Shown here piece after piece: positions 37,759-47,100 of a stretch of 64,000 nucleotides of DNA. A program made the translations under genes and the position numbers. The stretch spans positions 62,001 through 126,000 of the forward strand of contig NZ_PDOC01000006.1 in NCBI RefSeq assembly GCF_002760655.1, read 5' to 3'. This DNA is from Massilia eurypsychrophila (lineage in GTDB: Bacteria > Pseudomonadota > Gammaproteobacteria > Burkholderiales > Burkholderiaceae_D). The notes below the pieces were generated by a model. The model did no database searches. It worked only from the letters and a program-made list of their open reading frames with translations, and was not told the DNA's origin. Position 1 is the first letter of the stretch. Each line of letters opens with the position of its first letter.

Positions 37759-38622
37759 TCAGCTGCAGCGGGAAGCGGCGGTGCGAATGGCGCGCTTGAC
37801 CATTTCGCCGGCCATGGCGGTCTTGTATTCGATGTCGCCGCGCAGGTCCGCGGCCGGATCGCATGCCAGGCGCACCGCTTGCGCCACCGCCGCCAGCGTG
37901 GCGTCGTTGACCGGCTTGCCGATCAGGGCGGCCTCCGCCGCCGCGGCGCGCAATGCGGTCGGGGCAACGTTGGTCAAGCCGATGGCCACTTCGGTGACCA
38001 CCCCGCCGGCGATGCGCAGCACGACGGCGGCGCCGGCGGTGGCAAAGTCGCCCGTCTTGCGCTTGAGCTTCTGGTAGGCGTAGCCGGTGCCCGGCCGGAA
38101 CGGCGCGACCAGGATGGCGGTGAGGATTTCATTGTCGGCAAGGGCGGTCAGGTAGGTGCCGAGGAAAAAGTCGACCGCCTTGACCTGGCGCTCGCCGCCG
38201 GGCCCCTGCAGCACGAAGGTGGCGTCGAGCGCCATCGCGATGGCGGGGTGGTCGTTGCCGGGGTCGCCGTGGGCGATGTCGCCGCCAATGGTGCCGCGGT
38301 TGCGCACCTGCGGGTCGGCAATGAGCAGCGCGCCTTCCGGCAGCAAGGGCAGCTTTTGCCGCAGCAGCGGGGAGGCGGCCAGTTCGCTCTCGCTGGTCAT
38401 CGCGCCGATGCGGATCATGCCGCCCGCCTCGCTGATGCCGCGCAGCTCGGCAATCCGGTTGATGTCGATCAGGGCACCGGGCTGCGCAAAGCGCAGCTTC
38501 ATCATCGGCAGCAGGCTGTGGCCGCCGGCCAGCAGCTTGGCGTCGTCGCCCAGCTCGGTCAGCAATGCAATGGCCTCGCCGATCGAGCGCGGCGCATGAT
38601 AGTCGAATGCGGGTGGGATCAC
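37759..38622 (-). CDS. coxM: Carbon monoxide dehydrogenase medium subunit, FAD-binding
   Basis: A 287-residue FAD subunit of the CO dehydrogenase/xanthine dehydrogenase family. It carries AGGHSLLPMMKLRFA and TIGGDIAHGDPGND, the two segments that hold FAD in CoxM, and a C-terminal CO_deh_flav_C domain. GTG 38622 is preferred because GGAG stands five bases before it and the product then starts IPPAFDYHAPRSI as in relatives; the in-frame GTG at 38652 has no ribosome site. First structural gene after the rcoM-like gene. Confidence 0.95.
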   Translation of the reverse strand: MIPPAFDYHAPRSIGEAIALLTELGDDAKLLAGGHSLLPMMKLRFAQPGALIDINRIAELRGISEAGGMIRIGAMTSESELAASPLLRQKLPLLPEGALLIADPQVRNRGTIGGDIAHGDPGNDHPAIAMALDATFVLQGPGGERQVKAVDFFLGTYLTALADNEILTAILVAPFRPGTGYAYQKLKRKTGDFATAGAAVVLRIAGGVVTEVAIGLTNVAPTALRAAAAEAALIGKPVNDATLAAVAQAVRLACDPAADLRGDIEYKTAMAGEMVKRAIRTAASRCS

Positions 38623-38700
38623 GTTGTCTCCTGATGTGGCCTTGATGACCACTTATGGAGGCAACTCTAGCGCCACCGCGATGCGCTGCGGGTGCCAATC

Positions 38701-38747
38701 AATCAACGGTGGCCTGCCTCGCACCAACGGCGCCCGGCTTGCACGAA
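38701..38747 (-). promoter_or_regulatory. Candidate RcoM/LytTR binding repeats upstream of coxM
   Basis: On the minus strand three TT-starting elements recur every 20-21 bases: TTCGTG (38747-38742), TTGGTG (38727-38722) and TTGATT (38706-38701). The first two share a longer core, GTT(C/G)GTGC(A/G)AG. LytTR proteins bind direct repeats spaced by about two helical turns, and RcoM proteins are reported to use TTnnnG repeats. The third element is imperfect. Position 80-125 bases before coxM fits an activator site. Confidence 0.45.
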
Positions 38748-38769
38748 CCACCGCCGCCGCCGCACCGGA

Positions 38770-39567
38770 TTACGGCTTGGCCGACACCAGGTTCGCCAAT
38801 CCCAGCTGCTCGAGCAACTTCGGCGCGCTGGCGCGCGACACCGGGATCTCGATCGGTGTCGCGCCCATCATCCGCAGCATCATGCGGCCATCGTCGCGCA
38901 CGATTTCATCGACGTGCGACAGGTTGACGAGGTAACTGCGATGGACGCGCACGAACAGCTGCGGGTCGAGGCGCGATTCGAGGTCGCCAATGTTGAGGTT
39001 GCAGAACTGGCTGCCCTGCGCGTTGTAGACCCAGGTGTAATGGCCCTCCGAGCGGATGCACGACACGCTGGTGACGTCGACCAGCAGCATCCGGTTCTGG
39101 CGGATGGTCGGAATCTTGCGCAGCTGGCGTTTCTTGCCTTCCTCGCGCGCGCCGCGCGCCGTCTCGGCATTGGCCTCCTGGCTGACGATGTCGGTAATGT
39201 CGTAAAAAACCAGGGTGTATCCCGTGGTGGCGCCGGCCTCGTCGCCGATTTTCGACACCTTGATCAACAGCATCCGCTCCGGAATGTTGATCATCATGGC
39301 CATCGGCGGCGGGTTATTGACCGGACACTCGGCCTGACCCAGCAGGAACGACACCTTGGCCTTGGCCGCCTCGGGGTGAAACGACGTGACCAGCTTTCCG
39401 AACGGCATTTTGTCGGCGACCGGCAAACTGCGCCGAGCGAAGTCGTTCATGCCCATCACGCGCAATTGCAGGTCGAGGTGCACCACGCCGACGTCGAAGC
39501 GCTCCAACAGATACAGCCATGAACTCGGGGAGGCGGGGGCCGGGGCGACGAACGGGCAGGTTTCCAT
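38770..39567 (-). CDS. rcoM: RcoM-like heme PAS-LytTR regulator of CO oxidation
   Basis: A 265-residue one-component regulator: an N-terminal PAS domain (residues ~15-130, YLLERFDVGVVHLDLQLRVMG) and a C-terminal LytTR DNA-binding domain (~155-255, SCIRSEGHYTWVYNAQGS, VRVHRSYLVNLSHVDEI). In Burkholderia RcoM the PAS binds heme b through His74, with Cys94 (ferric) or Met104 (ferrous, displaced by CO). Here His64 (TSFHPEAA), Cys81 (AECPV) and Met91 in PPPMAMMINIPER are good counterparts; Cys-to-Met spacing (10) is the same. Located just upstream of coxM. ATG 39567 lacks a close ribosome site; TATATT (39606-39601) may be its -10. Confidence 0.85.
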   Translation of the reverse strand: METCPFVAPAPASPSSWLYLLERFDVGVVHLDLQLRVMGMNDFARRSLPVADKMPFGKLVTSFHPEAAKAKVSFLLGQAECPVNNPPPMAMMINIPERMLLIKVSKIGDEAGATTGYTLVFYDITDIVSQEANAETARGAREEGKKRQLRKIPTIRQNRMLLVDVTSVSCIRSEGHYTWVYNAQGSQFCNLNIGDLESRLDPQLFVRVHRSYLVNLSHVDEIVRDDGRMMLRMMGATPIEIPVSRASAPKLLEQLGLANLVSAKP

Positions 39568-39767
39568 AGGATTATTATTATGTCTCCATGTAGGTGTGAA
39601 TAATATACGCTAACTTTCATGCCGCATGACGGCCGCTCATGCGCCCCAACGGCACTTCGTTCATGCACCGGACGGCAGCGGCGCGACAACGGCTACAGTC
39701 TCGCTGCGCCGGCAATGCGTTGAAGCTGGCGCCACCGCCGATTGCTCACCTTTTCCGATGCCTGCGC

Positions 39768-40448
39768 ATGAACTTCAAGTCCCCTCCCTGGCTGGCCACG
39801 CGCATCGGCTCGGCCACGCTGACCCCTGCCGTGCTGGTGACGACGGTGGCCGTGACGCTGTGGCTGAGCGGGCGGCACGCCGGTGTCGCCGATGCGCGCC
39901 AGATGCCGGTTCTGCTCGCCTCGCTCGTCGCGGTGGCCGCCGGCTGCGCGGCGCTGACCTGGCTGCGGCCGCGGCGCGCCGGGCTGTCGCCGCCGCACGT
40001 GATGCTGTCGCTGGGATTTGGCGGCATGCTGGCCGGACTGCTGTACGACGTCTACCACGCCGGCCCGGAAAGGCTGCAGAGCCTGTGCGCGCAGGCGGCG
40101 TCGCTGAGCTTTGTCGACAGCATGGGCCTGCACCTGGCTTTCTTGCCGGGCATGCACCTGGGCATGCTGGCCGGCGGACTGCTGGCCATCCCCAGCCTGC
40201 GCCTGCTCAGGCCCCACTGCGGTCGCTACCTGTGCTCGGTGCTGGCACAAAACCTGATCTGTTCGGGCTGGATGCTGGCGGGGATGACGGCCGGCGCACT
40301 ATGGCTGTCGCGCTGGCAGTGGACGATGGACACGAACATCTTGCCCGGCATGCTGGGTGGCATGTTCGCCGGGATGACCTGGGGCATGGTCGCCAGCGTG
40401 GCGGTGTACCGCGGCTACTTTGCATTGCGCAACCGACGCCCGCGATGA
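39768..40448 (+). CDS. Polytopic membrane protein of the CO cluster, unknown function
   Basis: A 226-residue integral membrane protein with about five or six hydrophobic helices (ATLTPAVLVTTVAVTLWL, MPVLLASLVAVAAGCAAL, HVMLSLGFGGMLAGLLYDV and others). Histidines and methionines cluster at helix edges (DVYHAG, GLHLAFLPGMHLGMLAGG), which might bind a metal. It is divergent from the rcoM-like gene and 21 bases upstream of the XdhC-type gene, so it is probably part of the CO regulon. I do not recognise a named family. ATG 39768 is preferred because the first helix follows shortly; upstream codons are not protein-like. Confidence 0.75.
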   Translation: MNFKSPPWLATRIGSATLTPAVLVTTVAVTLWLSGRHAGVADARQMPVLLASLVAVAAGCAALTWLRPRRAGLSPPHVMLSLGFGGMLAGLLYDVYHAGPERLQSLCAQAASLSFVDSMGLHLAFLPGMHLGMLAGGLLAIPSLRLLRPHCGRYLCSVLAQNLICSGWMLAGMTAGALWLSRWQWTMDTNILPGMLGGMFAGMTWGMVASVAVYRGYFALRNRRPR

Positions 40449-40469
40449 TGTGCATGAAACGGGTGTCAA

Positions 40470-41507
40470 ATGGACAGTCTTGATCTGAGCGTCTTGAGCG
40501 ACGTGGCGGCGTGGCGCCGCTGCGGTCACGCCGTGACGCTGGTAACGGTGGTCGAAACCTGGGGCAGCGCGCCGCGCCCGCCGGGGGCGCTGCTGGCAGT
40601 GCGCGACGATGGCCTGGTCAGCGGATCGGTGTCGGGCGGCTGCGTCGAGGACGACCTGATCGCCAGGGCCAGGGCCGGCCTGCGCGCCGGGGCGGCGGCA
40701 CCGGCGTGCGGCAAGCCGTGCATCATCGCGTATGGCGTCACCCGGGAAGAAGCGGCGCGCTTCCGCCTGCCCTGCGGCGGCACGCTGCGGCTGGTGCAGG
40801 AGAGCGTCGCCGACAGCGCCTGGGTGGAGCAATTGCTGGCCCGCACCGCCAGCCACCAGCTGGTCGCCCGCACGCTCGACCTGGCCACCGGCGCGGTCGA
40901 GCTGTCCGATGCGGTGCGGGGCCAGGCCATCGCCTTCAACGGCGCCACCCTGACCACCGTATTCGGCCCCAAATGGCGGCTGCTGCTGATCGGCGCGGGG
41001 CAGCTGTCGCAGGCGGTGGCGCAGATCGCCGTCATGCTCGACTTCGACGTGCTGGTGTGCGACCCGCGCGAGGAATACGCCGCCAGCCTCGCCAGCGGCG
41101 GGCCCGGCATCGGCCGCGTCGACGGCATGCCCGACGACGCGGTGCGCGCCTTGCTGCCTGACGCCCACACCGCCATCGTGGCGCTGACGCATGACCCCAA
41201 GCTCGACGACATGGCGCTCATCGAAGCACTGCAATCGGGCGCTTTTTATGTCGGCGCGCTCGGCTCGCGGCGCAACCAGGCCAGCCGCAAGCAGCGCCTG
41301 GCGGAGCATTTTGATTTGAGCGAAACGAAACTTTCCCGTCTGCACGGCCCGGTCGGCCTGGCGCTGGGGGCCAACACCCCGGCCGAGATTGCCGTGTCCA
41401 TCGTCGCCGAGATCGTGCGCGTCAAGAACGGCCTGGCCGGCGAGACTGTCGCCGCGCGGTCGAGCGAAATGGGCGAAGGCTGTGCGCTGTCTTCGCCGTC
41501 GCTCTAA
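40470..41507 (+). CDS. XdhC/CoxF-type molybdenum hydroxylase maturation protein
   Basis: A 345-residue XdhC/CoxI family protein: the N-terminal domain carries VETWGSAPRPPGALLAV and VSGGCVEDDLI with the conserved Cys, and a further LPCGGTLRLVQE; the C-terminal half is a Rossmann domain (RLLLIGAGQLSQAVAQIA, DAHTAIVALTHDPKLDDMAL, YVGALGSRRNQASRKQRL). Such proteins bind the molybdenum cofactor and help sulfurate and insert it. Given its place beside the cox genes it is most likely the CoxF/CoxI equivalent for CoxL. It follows the membrane protein gene closely. Confidence 0.92.
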   Translation: MDSLDLSVLSDVAAWRRCGHAVTLVTVVETWGSAPRPPGALLAVRDDGLVSGSVSGGCVEDDLIARARAGLRAGAAAPACGKPCIIAYGVTREEAARFRLPCGGTLRLVQESVADSAWVEQLLARTASHQLVARTLDLATGAVELSDAVRGQAIAFNGATLTTVFGPKWRLLLIGAGQLSQAVAQIAVMLDFDVLVCDPREEYAASLASGGPGIGRVDGMPDDAVRALLPDAHTAIVALTHDPKLDDMALIEALQSGAFYVGALGSRRNQASRKQRLAEHFDLSETKLSRLHGPVGLALGANTPAEIAVSIVAEIVRVKNGLAGETVAARSSEMGEGCALSSPSL

Positions 41508-41604
41508 GCGCCAGCTCGGCGCAGATGGCGGGTCCAATTGTGCGCTGACGGGCCGCCGAATCCGTTTATGATGACTCCGTGTCAACATGGATCGGCAGGC
41601 AATA

Positions 41605-42369
41605 ATGGAACAAAAGTGGCCACAGGAAATCTGGCTGGTGCGGCACGGACAAAGCGCCGGCAATGTCGCGCGCGACGCGGCCGAGGCGGCCAAGGGCCTG
41701 ATGATCGACATCGCCGAACGCGACGTCGACGTGCCCTTGTCGGAACTGGGCGTGCAACAGTCGCACGCGCTGGGCGACTGGTTCGCCGCGATGGCGCCGG
41801 ACCAGCAGCCCAGCGTGGTGCTGCACTCGCCCTACCTGCGCGCGGCGGAAACGGCGCGCATCGTGCGCCAGGGCATCGGCGGCGCCGGCGAGCTGACGGC
41901 GCGGGTCGACGAGCGCCTGCGCGAAAAGGAATTCGGCATCCTCGACCGCCTGACCACCCACGGCATCTCGCACCGCTATCCGGAACTGTACGAACAGCGC
42001 CAGCACGTCGGTAAATTCTACTTCCGCCCGCCCGGCGGCGAGAGCTGGTGCGACGTCATCCTGCGCCTGCGCAGCGTGCTCGACACCATCACGCGCGAAT
42101 ACGCCGGCGAACGCGTGCTCATCGTCGGCCACCAGGTCACCGTCAACTGCTTTCGCTACCTGCTCGAACGGCTCGACGAAGCCACCATCCTCGAGTACGA
42201 CCGCAACGGCGACGTGCCGAACTGCTCGGTAACGTCGTACCGTTTCGACCCTGCCCTGGGCCGGCGCGGCAAGCTGCAACTCAAGCTGGTCAATTTCGTC
42301 GCCCCACTGGAAGCTGCCGGCACGCCGATCACGGTGTCTAAAGATGTGCCCGCTGCTCCGAAAGCGTAG
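41605..42369 (+). CDS. Histidine phosphatase (phosphoglycerate-mutase-like) family protein
   Basis: A 254-residue protein of the histidine phosphatase superfamily. The catalytic RHG is in WLVRHGQSAGNVARD, with HSPYLRAAETARI, an acid Glu in RLREKEFGILD and the second His in VGHQVTVNCF. It probably dephosphorylates a small metabolite; the substrate cannot be inferred. ATG 41605 is favoured by length of relatives; ATG 41587 six codons upstream is open too. It lies next to nnrD. Confidence 0.9.
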   Translation: MEQKWPQEIWLVRHGQSAGNVARDAAEAAKGLMIDIAERDVDVPLSELGVQQSHALGDWFAAMAPDQQPSVVLHSPYLRAAETARIVRQGIGGAGELTARVDERLREKEFGILDRLTTHGISHRYPELYEQRQHVGKFYFRPPGGESWCDVILRLRSVLDTITREYAGERVLIVGHQVTVNCFRYLLERLDEATILEYDRNGDVPNCSVTSYRFDPALGRRGKLQLKLVNFVAPLEAAGTPITVSKDVPAAPKA

Positions 42370-42382
42370 GCGGCCGGGGCCG

Positions 42383-43327
42383 ATGGATACCTCTTCCGCC
42401 CATGCGCCTTGCGTAAATGTCGACGCGGCAACGCTGCGCGCCTGGCCGCTGCCGATGCCGTCGACCGACGGCGACAAGGAGCAGCGCGGCCACGTGCTGA
42501 TCCTGGGCGGCTCGCGCGAAATGCCGGGCGCCGTGATCCTCGCCGCCACCGCCGCGCTGCGCGCCGGCGCCGGCAAGCTCACCATCGCCACCGGCGCCAG
42601 CGTCGCGCAACTGGTGGCGCTGGCGCTGCCGGAGGCGCGCGTGATCGGCCTGGCCGAAACCGGGCAAGGCGGCTTCACCGGCGAGGCGGTCGGCATGCTC
42701 GATCCGCTGGCAGACAAGGTCAACGCCATCCTGATCGGTCCGGGCATGCAGGACGAAGCGGCCACCGCCGCGCTGGTGCGCGCGCTGCTGCCGCGCTTGT
42801 GCGGCAGCGACGTCAGCGTCGTGCTCGACGCCTGCGCGATGGGAATCCTGCTCTCGCCCGACGAGGACAAGGACGACGAGGAAGACCGCGGCGAAGCGCC
42901 GTTCCGCTTCGCGCAGCCGGTGATCGTCACGCCGCACGCCGGCGAAATGGCGCACCTGACGGGCGAGCGCAAGGAAGATATCTGCGCCGAGCCGGACCGC
43001 CATGCGGCGCAGGCGGCGCGGCGCTGGAACGCGGTGGTGGCATTGAAGGGCGCCCGCACCCTGGTGATTGCCCCCGACGGCACGCGCTGGCAGCACGAAG
43101 GCGGCAACGTCGGGCTGGCCATTTCCGGCTCCGGCGACACGCTCGCCGGCATCGTCGCCGGGCTGGCCGCGCGCGGCGCCAGCCTGACCCAGGCGGCGTG
43201 CTGGGGCGTGGCGCTGCATGCCCGCGCCGGCGAACAGCTGGCCGAGCGCTTCGGCATGCTCGGCTACCTCGCGCGCGAAATTCCCAACGAGATCCCGGCG
43301 CTGATGGAGTCGTTTGCCCGCGGTTGA
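42383..43327 (+). CDS. nnrD: ADP-dependent NAD(P)H-hydrate dehydratase
   Basis: A 314-residue YjeF C-terminal-type kinase-fold protein: HVLILGGSREMPGAVILAA, LRAGAGKLTIAT, VTPHAGEMAHLTG and the catalytic GSGDTLAGI near the C-terminus. It repairs damaged NAD(P)H hydrates using ADP. The epimerase half (NnrE) that is often fused is absent, so it must be encoded elsewhere. A stretch of about ten acidic residues (PDEDKDDEEDRGE) is an insertion relative to typical members. ATG 42383 is chosen because upstream codons look like leader sequence. Confidence 0.92.
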   Translation: MDTSSAHAPCVNVDAATLRAWPLPMPSTDGDKEQRGHVLILGGSREMPGAVILAATAALRAGAGKLTIATGASVAQLVALALPEARVIGLAETGQGGFTGEAVGMLDPLADKVNAILIGPGMQDEAATAALVRALLPRLCGSDVSVVLDACAMGILLSPDEDKDDEEDRGEAPFRFAQPVIVTPHAGEMAHLTGERKEDICAEPDRHAAQAARRWNAVVALKGARTLVIAPDGTRWQHEGGNVGLAISGSGDTLAGIVAGLAARGASLTQAACWGVALHARAGEQLAERFGMLGYLAREIPNEIPALMESFARG

Positions 43328-43603
43328 CCGCCCCGCCCCCTTGTTTGAGATACGTCAAACCGCGCCGCCTTACGTACGCCAATCGCGCGCATCGCCGAAC
43401 CGGTGGAAGTGTTCCAAGTCTAATTTTTACAGTCGAATTCGTGCACTGAACGGGGCCGCGTGTCTCGCTGCGTTGGTTCCCTGATGGTCCCTGAAGGGGC
43501 CTGAATCAGGCTCATTGCGGGGCTGACCTGGCGCTGCTGCTCGCCTGCATGCCGTCTCGCAGGCCGCAGCGGCACAAGATGGACGTGAACGAGGAGTTAA
43601 ACA

Positions 43604-44065
43604 ATGAAAGCTTATTCAAACGTAACAAAAGTCATCCTTTCCGCCGCCGTGCTGGCAGCATTGCTGGGCGCCTGCAAGCGGGACGAGACCGCGCCGGGAG
43701 CAGCCGGCGACACCTCCACCACCATGCCTGCGACTACGTCGGGCTCCGGTTCGGGCACCAGCGGCACCAGCGGCACCGGCACCGGCACCGGCACCGGCGA
43801 CACCGGCACCAGCGGCAGCGGCTCGACCGGCGGCACTTCCGGCACCGGCGACACTTCCGGTACTGGCGGCACGTCCGGCACCGGCGGCAGCTCCGGTACT
43901 TCGGGCACCGGCACCAGCGGGAGCTCCGGCACCGGCGGCACGTCAGGCGGCTCGGGCAGTTCCGGCACCTCCGGCACTTCGGGCACCTCGCCGAGCGACT
44001 CCACCACTACGCCGAGCGGTACAGGTAGCGGAACGACGCCAAGCACCACGCCACCGTCGCGCTAA
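43604..44065 (+). CDS. Ser/Gly/Thr-rich low-complexity lipoprotein (153 aa)
   Basis: A GAGGAG ribosome site precedes the ATG. The product has a lipoprotein signal peptide with lipobox LLGAC (residues ~20-24), then about 110 residues made almost entirely of Gly, Ser and Thr in imperfect SGTGGTSGT-like repeats, ending in a Thr/Pro-rich tail. It should be exported and lipid-anchored. Such tracts are flexible linkers or surface spacers and expand or shrink by slippage. A strong terminator follows at 44096. Function unknown. Confidence 0.75.
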   Translation: MKAYSNVTKVILSAAVLAALLGACKRDETAPGAAGDTSTTMPATTSGSGSGTSGTSGTGTGTGTGDTGTSGSGSTGGTSGTGDTSGTGGTSGTGGSSGTSGTGTSGSSGTGGTSGGSGSSGTSGTSGTSPSDSTTTPSGTGSGTTPSTTPPSR

Positions 44066-44095
44066 CCGGCGGCGCAACAGCGAGGCCGCGTGCCA

Positions 44096-44122
44096 AAGGC
44101 CCGCATCAAGCGGGCCTTGTTT
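44096..44122. terminator. Rho-independent terminator
   Basis: AAGGCCCGC, loop ATCAA, GCGGGCCTT then GTTT: a perfect 9-bp stem. It lies between the convergent low-complexity lipoprotein gene and the RND permease gene, and probably serves both. Confidence 0.8.
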
Positions 44123-44188
44123 GCTGCAATGCTCCAAGCAAGCATTCCATCTGTGCGATGCCGGCGGGACTGCCGGCATCGGTAGCGC

Positions 44189-47100
44189 TCAATGCTTGTC
44201 GAGGGCAACCACGGGTGTGATGACCGGGGTCACGAGCGGCGCCACCAGCGGACGCGCGCCGCGGCCGGTCATCTTGCGGAACAACCACATGATGCCGCGG
44301 TAGATCAGGCGCACGAACAACAGCGTCAGGATCGCTTCGACCAAGGTCTGGAAGAAGGCGAGCAGCGGGTTAATGCGCGCGGCACGGCGCTTGAACTTGG
44401 CCACCATGCGGTCGCGCGAGATCTCGATGCTGTCGTAGAAGGTCGGCACGACCAGCAGGGTCAGGATGGTCGACGTGATGGTGCCGCCGATGATGGCGAT
44501 CGCCAGCGGCCGGTAGAACTCGCCGCCTTCGCCGAGGCCCAGTGCGACCGGGAACATGCCGGCGATCAGCGCAAAGGTCGTCATCAGGATCGGACGCAAG
44601 CGCATGCGGCCCGCTTCCATCAGCGCGTCTTCGCGCCCGTAGCCTTCGGCCTCGCGCTTGCGCGCCGCGTCGAGCAGCAAAATCGCGTTCTTGGCCACCA
44701 GGCCCATCAGCATGATGATGCCGATCAGGCTCATCAGATTGATGGTGCTGCTGGTGATCAACAGCGCCACCACCACGCCGATCAGCGACAGCGGCAGCGA
44801 CATCATCACCGCCAGCGGCGCGGTAAACGAGCTGAACTGCATCACCAGGATCAGGTACATCAGGCCGATGCCCGACAGCAGCGCGATGATCATGCCGGTA
44901 AACAATTCCTGCTGGTTCTTGCCGGCGCCGCCCAGCTTCAGGCCGTAACCTGGCGGGTAGTCGAACGACTTGGCCAGCTTCATCGCGTCGCTGGTCACTT
45001 CGCCGGTCGAACGGCCCTGCGCGTTGGCCGACACCGAAATGGTGCGCATGCCGTCGGTGTGCTGGATGCGCGATGGGCCCTTGCCCATCGTCACGGTGGC
45101 GATCTGGTCGAGCGGGACCATCTGCGTGGTGCCGGTGACGGCAATCGGCAGGCGCTCGATGTTCTCGGCGCTGACGCGGTCGTCGGGGTGCAGGCGCACG
45201 GCAACGTCGCGCGTTTCGCCGGTCGGGTCGACCCAGTCGCCCACTTCGACGCCGGCAAACGCCACCCGCAACGCCTGCGCGGCGTCGTTGACGGAAATGC
45301 CCATCGAGTTGGCCAGGCCGCGATTGAGTTCGATCTGCAACTCGTTCTTCGGATCCTGCTCCGACAGGCCGACGTCGACCGCGCCCGGCACCTGGCGCAA
45401 CTTCTCCATGTAGGCGTTGGTAATTTCAAGCAGCTTGCGCGAATCGGGACCGGTGAAGTCGATCTGCACCGGCTTGCGCGCGCCACCGTTGAGGTCGTCG
45501 ATGACGACGAATTCGGCGCCGACCACCGGGCGGATCCGCTCGCGCAGGTCGGCGGCGATTTCCTTGGCGCTGCGGCTGCGGGTGGCGCGCTTGTCGATGT
45601 CGACATACACGCGGCCGCCGCTGGCACTGATGTTGCTGTTGGTGTCCTTCGTTTCCGGCAAGGTACGGGCGATCTCGGCGACCTTCTCCATCTTCAGGCG
45701 GCCGTATTCGATCGACGACGACGACGGCGTGCGCACGTCGATCATCAGCATGCCCGAGTCGGACGCCGGCATGAAGCCGAAGCCGCCGACGGTGACCTGC
45801 AGCACGATGGCGGCCACCAGCGTGCCGCCGGCGATGATCGCCATCCAGATGCGGTGGTGCAGCGCCCAGGCAATCACGTTGCCGTAGCGGCCGGCCTGGT
45901 GGTCGAACCAGTCGTTAAAGCGTTGCAGCACGCGCGACAGGCCCGTCTTCGGCGCCGTGTGGTGGTCGGCCGGGTCGCCCCAGTAGGCCGACAGCATCGG
46001 GTCGAGCGTAAATGAAATGCCGAGACTGACCAGCACCGAGCACGTCACCGTCAGCGCGAACGGACGGAACCACTCGCCCGGCATGCCCGGCATGAAGGCA
46101 ACCGGGATGAACACGGCGATGATCGAGAACGTCGTGGCGGCCACCGCCATGCCGATTTCGGCGGTCCCTTCGAGCGCGGCGGTGCGGCGGTCCGAGCCCA
46201 TCTGCATGTGGCGCACGATGTTTTCCCGCACCACGATGGCGTCGTCGATCAGCACGCCGATCGCCAGCGACAGGCCGAGCAAGGTCATGAAGTTCAACGT
46301 GAAGCCGCACAGCCAGACGGCGATGAAGGCGGCGATGACCGAGGTCGGCAGCGACAGCGCGGTGATCAACGTCGAGCGCCACGAGTTGAGGAAGGCGTAC
46401 ACGACGAAAATGGTCAGCACGGCGCCGAGCACCAGCGACTCGATGACGTTGTTCAGACTCTTCTGGGCGTTGTCGCCGCCGTCGCGGGTCACTTCGAGCT
46501 TAGTGCCTTTTGGCATTTCCTTCTCGAGATTCTTGACCAGTTCGCGCACGTCCTTGGCCACCGACACGGTCGAGGCGTCGCGCGAGCGTGCCACCTGGAT
46601 ACTGACGTTCGGCTTGCCGCTGCGGATCGAGAAGCTGCTGATTTCGGCGAAATCGTCCTTGATCTGGGCCACTTGCGCCAGGCGGACGACTTCTTCGCCG
46701 CGGCGCTTGACGACGATCTGCTGGAATTCCTCGGGCGACTCGATGCGCCCGACCAAGCGGATGCTCTTTTCGTCGAGCGCGCCGCGCACCTTGCCGACCG
46801 GCGCATTGGTGTTCTGGGTGCGCAGCGCGGTGACGACATCGCCGACCGAGACGTTGTACTCGCGCAGTTTTTCCGCGCGCAGCAGCACCGACAGCTCGCG
46901 CCGCAAGGCGCCGCCGACGTTGACGTTGGACACGCCATCGATGGCGCGGAAGCGGTCGGCCAGCGTGTCTTCGGCCAGGCGCGACAGTTCAGCATGGGTC
47001 AGGCTGCTCGACGACAGCGCCATGTTCATGATCGGCTGCGCCGACGAATCCCAGCGCGTGATGATCGGCTCGCGCATTTCGGTCGGCAGCTTGTAGCGCA

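Noticed and set aside
43612-44049. Minus-strand frame with VPEVPELPE-like repeats
   Set aside because: It is the complement of the Gly/Ser/Thr repeat gene; the plus strand has the ribosome site, lipobox and terminator.
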